From NCBI GenBank assembly GCA_946644025.1, contig CAMPCG010000024.1:1-18204 (forward strand): 18,204 bases of DNA, given 5' to 3'. The stretch comes from an uncultured Prevotellaceae bacterium (GTDB lineage Bacteria; Bacteroidota; Bacteroidia; Bacteroidales; Bacteroidaceae). The notes below the pieces were generated by a model. That model did not search any database and was not told the origin of the DNA. It worked only from the letters and a program-made list of their open reading frames with translations. Within the stretch, counting starts at the first letter, position 1, and each line of letters opens with the position of its first letter. Below, piece by piece: positions 13,117 to 18,204 of the stretch. The position numbers were made by a program, and so were the translations under genes.

Positions 13117-13890
13117 ATGACAAGAAAAGAGACAAGACTTTCCGGCCTTCTGCTGGCCGCCGTCTGTCTGCTGTCGTGTGCCGGTGCCATGGCTCAGACG
13201 CAGACGATGACCGTCAGAATCAAGGGCATGAAGTGTGAAGAGTGCGGCCACAAGGTGATGGTCGCTGTGAAGCGTCTGCCCGGTATCGAGCGTATGCTCT
13301 TCAACTACGAGCGTCGCACGGCCACCATCGACTACGACCCGTCGCTGACCTGCCCCGACAGTATCGAGGCGCGTCTGGCCGCCACCGGGCGCTACAAGGC
13401 GTCGGCTTACAGCCCCACGGACGTCATACGCCGTGGTATGGGCCTGCGCATGGACGACATGCACTGCCAGCGCTGCGCCGACCGCATCGTGGAGCGGCTG
13501 CAGCCCATGGAGGGCATAGACAGCCTGGCGCCCCACCTAGACAAGCACTATTTCTTCATTCGCTACGACGCCAACCGCACCTCGAAGGCCGACATCAAGG
13601 ATGCCCTCAAGGGGCTGGGATTCACGCCCGTGAACTACTACACGGGGCCGAAGGTGGCCTACGCCTACTACAACATACCGCAGGAGCAGGCCACGCAGCA
13701 GACCCTTGACGAAGTGCTCGCGCTCGACGGCGTGGAGGACGTCAGCGTCAACCCCAGGCGGAAGTCGCTCGCCGTGACCTACTTCACCGACGAGACCACC
13801 GCCGACCAACTGCTCGACGGCATCGTCGCAGCGGGCGTCAAGGCCCAGGTGCCAGCGCCACACGAGTGTAAGGAAGAGCAGAAAGAGTAA
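13117..13890 (+). CDS. Exported protein with tandem heavy-metal-associated (HMA) domains
   Basis: A 257-residue protein with an N-terminal signal sequence (hydrophobic residues 9-25). Cleavage could follow AMA (24-26), or Cys21 in LLSC could be lipidated. The mature part has two HMA folds with metal-binding CxxC pairs: GMKCEECGHKV (C40, C43) and DMHCQRCADRI (C117, C120). A third module (about 180-240) keeps the HMA-like pattern (LDEVLALDGVEDVSVNPRRKSLAVTY) but has no CxxC. HMA domains bind copper or similar soft metals, so this is probably a periplasmic metal chaperone or scavenger. The upstream pump is of the calcium class rather than the copper class, so a direct partnership is doubtful. 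It has its own promoter. Confidence 0.88.
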   Translation: MTRKETRLSGLLLAAVCLLSCAGAMAQTQTMTVRIKGMKCEECGHKVMVAVKRLPGIERMLFNYERRTATIDYDPSLTCPDSIEARLAATGRYKASAYSPTDVIRRGMGLRMDDMHCQRCADRIVERLQPMEGIDSLAPHLDKHYFFIRYDANRTSKADIKDALKGLGFTPVNYYTGPKVAYAYYNIPQEQATQQTLDEVLALDGVEDVSVNPRRKSLAVTYFTDETTADQLLDGIVAAGVKAQVPAPHECKEEQKE

Positions 13891-13901
13891 TGGGAAATGG
13901 G

Positions 13902-13919
13902 TAAAAGCTCTGGCTTTTA
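13902..13919. terminator. Possible weak hairpin after the HMA-protein gene
   Basis: TAAAAGC and GCTTTTA form a 7-bp stem around TCTG, 11 bases after the stop codon. The stem is A/T-rich and the following bases hold only scattered T-runs, so terminator activity is uncertain. Confidence 0.3.
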
Positions 13920-13963
13920 GCATGTTTTCACACTTCAGATTTCATCGTTTCGCAAAATATTCG

Positions 13964-13971
13964 TATTTTTG
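13964..13971 (+). promoter_or_regulatory. Promoter -7 box for the 61-residue protein gene
   Basis: TATTTTTG fits TAnnTTTG. A TTTC at 13940-13943, 20 bases upstream, may serve as the -33 element. Transcription would start near 13977, leaving only about ten leader bases before the ATG at 13987. Confidence 0.6.
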
Positions 13972-13986
13972 CCGCAAACTATCTAT

Positions 13987-14172
13987 ATGGGCGTAAGGTT
14001 CGACAGCACAGGCCAGCAGTTCGTGTTCGACTTCGAGCACGACGGGGCTTCCGACATCGTCCGCCTGACGGGCAATGGCTATCACAACATGACAATAGAA
14101 ATAGAAGAGCTATACGCTCTGGTTGAAACAGAGGTGAAATCCGTTTTTGAGGAAGATGACACAATATTGTAG
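13987..14172 (+). CDS. Small acidic protein of unknown function
   Basis: A 61-residue protein starting MGVRFDSTGQQFVFDFEHDG. I do not recognise it. It is acidic, with no signal peptide or membrane segment. The first half looks beta-rich (FVFDFEHDG, DIVRLTGNGY), and the second half is a probable amphipathic helix (IEIEELYALVETEVKSVFEEDD). The ATG at 13987 is chosen because the upstream TTG at 13969 lies within the promoter -7 box. The orderly alternation of hydrophobic residues, a promoter at the right distance and a G/C-rich first half support a real gene, but no family evidence is available. The next gene begins 70 bases later. Confidence 0.6.
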   Translation: MGVRFDSTGQQFVFDFEHDGASDIVRLTGNGYHNMTIEIEELYALVETEVKSVFEEDDTIL

Positions 14173-14242
14173 AGCCATGCACAGAATATGCACTAATAAA
14201 ACTTTTTTACTAACCCTAATATTAACCTAAAAAACAAAGCTT

Positions 14243-17200
14243 ATGAAGAAGATTCTATCTTTACTCTGCCTCATGGTGCTGGCTATCACGTCGGCATGGG
14301 CAGAAGGCGTAAAGGTGACGTGGACGACAGGCGAGAACGGAAGCTATGCTGCCGCCGCCGACCCGACCACCGCCGCCGCCGACATGAAGTACGCCGTGGG
14401 AGCCGGCCTTACGGAGAATGGCACCAGCAAAGTGGACGATGTAGTGCTCGTGAAGTTCGACCAGAACACCGGCAGCGAGAAGGGTGCCAACGGCAAACAC
14501 GACCAGAACGTGCAGCTTGGCAAGTATGTCGACTTCACCTTCTCCCCCGTTGGCGGCGACTTCACGCCGACGAAGGTCAACTTCGACGTCGTCAAGGTGG
14601 GTACCGGAGACCCCAGCATCGACGTTGACGTGATTGATGCTGCCGGCAATACCATTGCCGTGGCCAGCAACGTGACCATCCGCAAGAACAGCGAGGTGAC
14701 ACCCTCTATGTCGCAGAGCTTCAGCGTCAGCGGCGCAGAGTCGGGAAACGGCGCTGTGACCCTGCGTATCGTCGTTGGCAAGCTGGCCAGCGGAAAGGCC
14801 GTGGCTATTACCAACGTAGTCATTGAGGGCGACCTCCTCAGCTCGGATGCTCCCGTGCTGAAGTCCACTCAGGACGTCACCCTCAAGGTGGTACCGTTCA
14901 CGCCCGAAAAGACTGCCACCGCCATTGTTGCCCTCAACGGCAAGAACCTGCAGGACGGCATCTACTATCCCACGCTGTCTGAGCAGGTGGAAGGCCTGAG
15001 CCTCAGCCCCGAGAGCTTCAGCGTGCAGAACGGTGTCGTGAACCAGGAGTTCACCCTGACCTATGCACCCACAGCCGATACTGACTGGGGCGACGGAGAG
15101 GTGCAGTTCGTCGTCGGCGACATGCTCGCCACCACGACCTTCAGCTACCACGCCCGTTTGACTCCCTACGAGCCCACCACCGTCAGCGAGGCTGCCTCGT
15201 GGGACTGGGAGACGCTCACCGAGATTATCGAGCTTAGCGAGACCAGTGTGCCCTCGAGCAACGACGAGTTCGTCTTCAAGGAGTTGGAAGACCAGATCAA
15301 CTTTGGCAACTTCGACGCTCAGAGCATCATCATCAGCAAGACCGTCTATCCCTCGCGCAACAAGAAGTTCCAGAACGGAACCATCAAGTTCAATACCAGC
15401 GTGGATGGCGTCATCACTGTCGACTTTAGCGACACCGGCTCCTCGGACAACAACCCCGTCAAGCGCTACCTCTATGTCAACGGCAAGCAGACCGAGTTCT
15501 TCACCCAGCGCGACGGTACCAGCGACCGTAAGGTGTCGGGCGAAATCGTGGTGCCCGCCGGCGAGGTGAGCATCTGCGGATGGGACCCCACCGCAGAGGT
15601 GAAGGATGAGGACGGCAACGTCGTAGGCACTGGCGCCAACGTGCCCATCTGCGTCTACAAGGTTACCTTCGAGCCGAGGGCTATCGTTCCCGTAGAGCCC
15701 GAGGTCGTCACCTTCGACTTCTCCAGCCCCGACTTCCGTGAGGGCATCGGCGACAGCATGAGCGACCCCGTAGGATTCATCTACAACGAGTTCTTCACCC
15801 AGAACGAACTCACCCTCCAGGTAACGGCCGGCTCGGCCCCCTCGCGCATCTACAGCGATGCCAACCGCGGACAGTGCCTCGTCACCTACAAGGAGTACAC
15901 CACCCTCACCTTCTACGCCCCCGAGGGTAAGGCCATCACGAAGATTGAGTTCGTCGCTGCCGGAAACAGCAACATCAATAACTTCACCCCGTCCTCCGGC
16001 ACCATCGAAGGCATGACTTGGACAGGTAATGCCGACGGCGTGCGCTTCCAGCAGGGCGGCACCAGCTATCTTGCACAGGCCATCGTCACCCTCGAAGCCG
16101 TCAGCGCCACCACCGAGAAGCTCGCCGAGATAGAGTACGTGGAGTGCCCCAACATCGCACGCTTCAACGCCCTTGAGCCCGGCACGTATGCCAAGCTGAC
16201 ACTTACCGACGCTGAGGTCATCGGCAAGAGCGCCGACGGTTACAGCACCGTCTTCATTCAGGACGCTACAGGAGGTGCCTGGATACAGTACATGTCGGTC
16301 AATCAGGATCTGCCCGTCAATACCAAGATGAACGGTTACATCTACACCGTCAAGCGCAACGCCGCCGGAAAGGACGCTCACCTCAAGGAGGCCGAGGACA
16401 CGCCCCTCAGCATGTTCGAGAGCACCGAGATGGAGCAGCCCACCGTCTACACCTGCGCCACCATCGCCGAGGCCAACGAGAAGGTCGACATGCTGGTGAA
16501 GCTCGAGGGTGCTACCTTCACCGCTACCAGCGCTACGGCCGGAACGCTCACACTGGGCGAGGAGACCATCAAGGTGAACAACGGCAACGCTACCGCCAAC
16601 CAGCAGCTGCACATGCTCGACGACTTCACCAAGGACGAGACTTGGGAGAACGTCACCATCGTCGGTATCAACACCATCGCCTACGGCATCCTGCCCATCA
16701 GCATCGAGATTGTGGGTGAGACCGAGGCTGGCGAGGAGCTCAACGTCGAGCGCTATACCGGTATGGGCTACGCTCCCACATACGCTACCGTCGACCTGAC
16801 CGCCGCCAAGGAGTTCCTCGGCGTAGAGGACCTGACTACCACCACGCTCACCATCATCAACCCCGACGGTTCGGAGGTAGCTGACTATGTCGGCTACGAC
16901 GGATGGTTCAACGCCGAGGGCACTGCCGAGACCTGGAGCTCACTCAACGCCGAGGGCAACGTACGTCCCGGTATCAACGTCAAGTTCTTCGAGGCTATAC
17001 CTAACGGACAATACTCCGTCTGCGACATGAACGGAGCCGACGTGATAGGAAATGTCTACACCACGAAGTGGGCCATCAAGGCCAACGGCAAGACCTACAC
17101 CTACACCATCAACGTGACCTTCGTCGAGGCTCCCGTAGTAGAGCTGGAGAAGAGCGACCTCAGCATCGTGGCCAGCGTGGGGTACCCCTCCAACTGCGCC

Positions 17201-18094
17201 CCCTATCAGGAGCAGACCCTCACCCTCACCGACGAGCAGGTGCAGAGCATCCTCACCGAGCTGGGCCTGGAGAGCCTTGCCGATGCCGATGTCTATGGAT
17301 ACAACCCCACCACGGGTGAGCTGCTCAGCAACTATGAAGGATTCGACGGCTGGCGCGACACCAACGGCGACTTCGCCAACCACACCGGCGACAGCACCGT
17401 GCCTGCCTGCGTGAAGTACACCGACGGACAGAACTACTACTGCTATGCCATCAGCGGATGCCCCGAGCAGACCATCAAGACCTACTGGGCCATCGCCAAC
17501 AAGGAGAAGTATGTCCTCGTAGAGATTGACTTTACCTACACCGCCGCACAGAAGATTGAGCGCCAGATGGTCGACCTCGGCATCAAGACCTCCGTCGTCT
17601 ACGACGTCAACGAGGCCGCCTACACCGAGAAGATGGCTACCATCACCGACGAGCAGCTGCAGCAAATCCTCACCGAGCTGGGACTGGAGAGCGTCCAGGA
17701 CGAGGCCTGCGAGGTCTACATCTACAATCCTTCGACCCAGGAGCTCGTTATCGACGGCAACGACGGATGGCGCGACGCTAACGGTGACTCACACGGCTGG
17801 ACCGATAATGCCGAGACTCCCATCTGCGTCAAGTTCACCGACGGAATCAGCTACGCCTGCTACAACAAGGAGGGCGTCAACGCCGGCACTTACACCGCTT
17901 ACTGGGCCATCGCCAACGACACGAAGGCCGTGCTCGTCCAGATTGACTTCATCTACGAGGGTACTGTCGACGGCATCGACGCTATCACCGCTGCCCAGAA
18001 CGGACAGCCCATCTACAACCTCCAGGGCCTCCGCCTTGAGAAACTGCAGAAGGGTCTCAACATCGTGGGTGGTAAGAAGATTATCGTGAAGTAA
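14243..18094 (+). CDS. Large secreted multidomain protein with C-terminal sorting-type tail
   Basis: A 1283-residue exported protein. Residues 1-20 are a signal peptide ending AWA before EGVKVTW. The body is a string of beta-rich modules: an N-terminal beta-sandwich-like region (to about 200), an Ig-like module (about 207-310), a module with GTIKFNTSVDGVITVDFSDTG (about 320-480), another beta module (about 490-625), and an OB-fold-like segment (IARFNALEPGTYAKLTLTDA, about 635-830). After these come three related modules (about 841-964, 967-1100 and 1105-1240) sharing GYDGW/FDGW/NDGW, WAI-N and I-V-F-Y patterns; they recall Bacteroidetes DUF4859-type repeats. The end (IYNLQGLRLEKLQKGLNIV, then basic GGKKIIVK) is the sorting-type tail seen on type IX or surface-displayed proteins. 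No catalytic motif is seen, so an adhesin or glycan-binding role is possible but unproven. Confidence 0.82.
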   Translation: MKKILSLLCLMVLAITSAWAEGVKVTWTTGENGSYAAAADPTTAAADMKYAVGAGLTENGTSKVDDVVLVKFDQNTGSEKGANGKHDQNVQLGKYVDFTFSPVGGDFTPTKVNFDVVKVGTGDPSIDVDVIDAAGNTIAVASNVTIRKNSEVTPSMSQSFSVSGAESGNGAVTLRIVVGKLASGKAVAITNVVIEGDLLSSDAPVLKSTQDVTLKVVPFTPEKTATAIVALNGKNLQDGIYYPTLSEQVEGLSLSPESFSVQNGVVNQEFTLTYAPTADTDWGDGEVQFVVGDMLATTTFSYHARLTPYEPTTVSEAASWDWETLTEIIELSETSVPSSNDEFVFKELEDQINFGNFDAQSIIISKTVYPSRNKKFQNGTIKFNTSVDGVITVDFSDTGSSDNNPVKRYLYVNGKQTEFFTQRDGTSDRKVSGEIVVPAGEVSICGWDPTAEVKDEDGNVVGTGANVPICVYKVTFEPRAIVPVEPEVVTFDFSSPDFREGIGDSMSDPVGFIYNEFFTQNELTLQVTAGSAPSRIYSDANRGQCLVTYKEYTTLTFYAPEGKAITKIEFVAAGNSNINNFTPSSGTIEGMTWTGNADGVRFQQGGTSYLAQAIVTLEAVSATTEKLAEIEYVECPNIARFNALEPGTYAKLTLTDAEVIGKSADGYSTVFIQDATGGAWIQYMSVNQDLPVNTKMNGYIYTVKRNAAGKDAHLKEAEDTPLSMFESTEMEQPTVYTCATIAEANEKVDMLVKLEGATFTATSATAGTLTLGEETIKVNNGNATANQQLHMLDDFTKDETWENVTIVGINTIAYGILPISIEIVGETEAGEELNVERYTGMGYAPTYATVDLTAAKEFLGVEDLTTTTLTIINPDGSEVADYVGYDGWFNAEGTAETWSSLNAEGNVRPGINVKFFEAIPNGQYSVCDMNGADVIGNVYTTKWAIKANGKTYTYTINVTFVEAPVVELEKSDLSIVASVGYPSNCAPYQEQTLTLTDEQVQSILTELGLESLADADVYGYNPTTGELLSNYEGFDGWRDTNGDFANHTGDSTVPACVKYTDGQNYYCYAISGCPEQTIKTYWAIANKEKYVLVEIDFTYTAAQKIERQMVDLGIKTSVVYDVNEAAYTEKMATITDEQLQQILTELGLESVQDEACEVYIYNPSTQELVIDGNDGWRDANGDSHGWTDNAETPICVKFTDGISYACYNKEGVNAGTYTAYWAIANDTKAVLVQIDFIYEGTVDGIDAITAAQNGQPIYNLQGLRLEKLQKGLNIVGGKKIIVK

Positions 18095-18100
18095 TAATTC

Positions 18101-18186
18101 GGGAGAGCGAGGCGAGAGGATAGCTCTGCAAGCCAGGGCTAACCTCTCGCCACTATTCCCGAGGCGTCAGCCGAGGGCGTTCTCCC
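18101..18186. repeat. Nested hairpin element after the secreted-protein gene
   Basis: An outer stem pairs GGGAGAGCG (18101-18109) with CGTTCTCCC (18178-18186), with one G-T pair. Inside is a strong hairpin: GGCGAGAGG (18111-18119) with CCTCTCGCC (18143-18151), an A-A mismatch, then TAGCTCTG (18121-18128) with CAGGGCTA (18134-18141), loop CAAGC. The 18149-18177 repeat lies between the inner hairpin and the closing outer arm. It begins seven bases after the stop codon and may act as a terminator, but no T-run follows. Confidence 0.7.
18149..18177. repeat. Dispersed repeat copy downstream of the secreted-protein gene
   Basis: These 29 bases, with the core CCGAGGCGTCAGCCGAGG, are identical to 11421-11449 inside the calcium ATPase gene. 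In reverse complement they match 1834-1863. This is the third location of the element in 18 kb. Confidence 0.95.
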
Positions 18187-18204
18187 CTCACTAAAAAGGG
18201 CGGG

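Noticed and set aside
14261..16612. 783-codon open frame on the minus strand
   Set aside because: It is a shadow of the secreted-protein gene, which has a signal peptide, ordered domains and a sorting tail in the plus frame.

Overview
The window looks like a chromosomal piece of a GC-rich Bacteroidales genome, most likely Prevotellaceae. The grounds are promoters with the Bacteroidetes consensus (TTTG, about 19 bases, then TAnnTTTG), A-rich leaders with little Shine-Dalgarno signal, Bacteroidetes-type gene families (DUF4254 next to a family 9 glycosyltransferase, a secreted protein with a C-terminal sorting-type tail) and many short intergenic tandem repeats. The genus is an inference. No rRNA, tRNA, CRISPR array, transposase or phage gene was found.

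Layout. Bases 1-387 hold the C-terminal end of a PreA-type dihydropyrimidine dehydrogenase subunit. It converges on a minus-strand group that reads DUF4254 protein, glycosyltransferase 9, rubredoxin (a 52-residue gene at 549-707), ending at a clear hairpin terminator. Divergent from this is a plus-strand pair, an aldo/keto reductase with a shortened C-terminus and a PdxY-like pyridoxal kinase. These converge on gyrB (minus strand), and the two stop codons are joined by a perfect heptamer-repeat hairpin. A 412-base intergenic region with three tandem 22-bp palindromic units separates gyrB from a plus-strand group: an unrecognised conserved-looking protein, rpoN (sigma-54), a PAP2-like membrane protein and a PMCA-type calcium P-type ATPase. 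The last three are tightly spaced. Then come a periplasmic three-module HMA (heavy-metal-associated) protein with its own promoter, a 61-residue orphan, and a 1283-residue secreted multidomain protein.

The most unusual content is the repeat biology. A short dispersed repeat (core CCGAGGCGTCAGCCGAGG) occurs between genes at 1834-1863 and 18149-18177. It has also invaded the calcium ATPase gene, where copies lie in both orientations, all in frame, right after the phosphorylation motif. They add about 90 residues to the cytoplasmic head. Separately, three different genes end in TAG stop codons that form the first unit of a heptamer array (TAGGAGT), and two others end in a TAG inside a 9-bp-period CTATAG array. 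Near-identical 24-base A/T-rich leaders sit directly before the start codons of two unrelated genes (gyrB and the DUF4254 gene).
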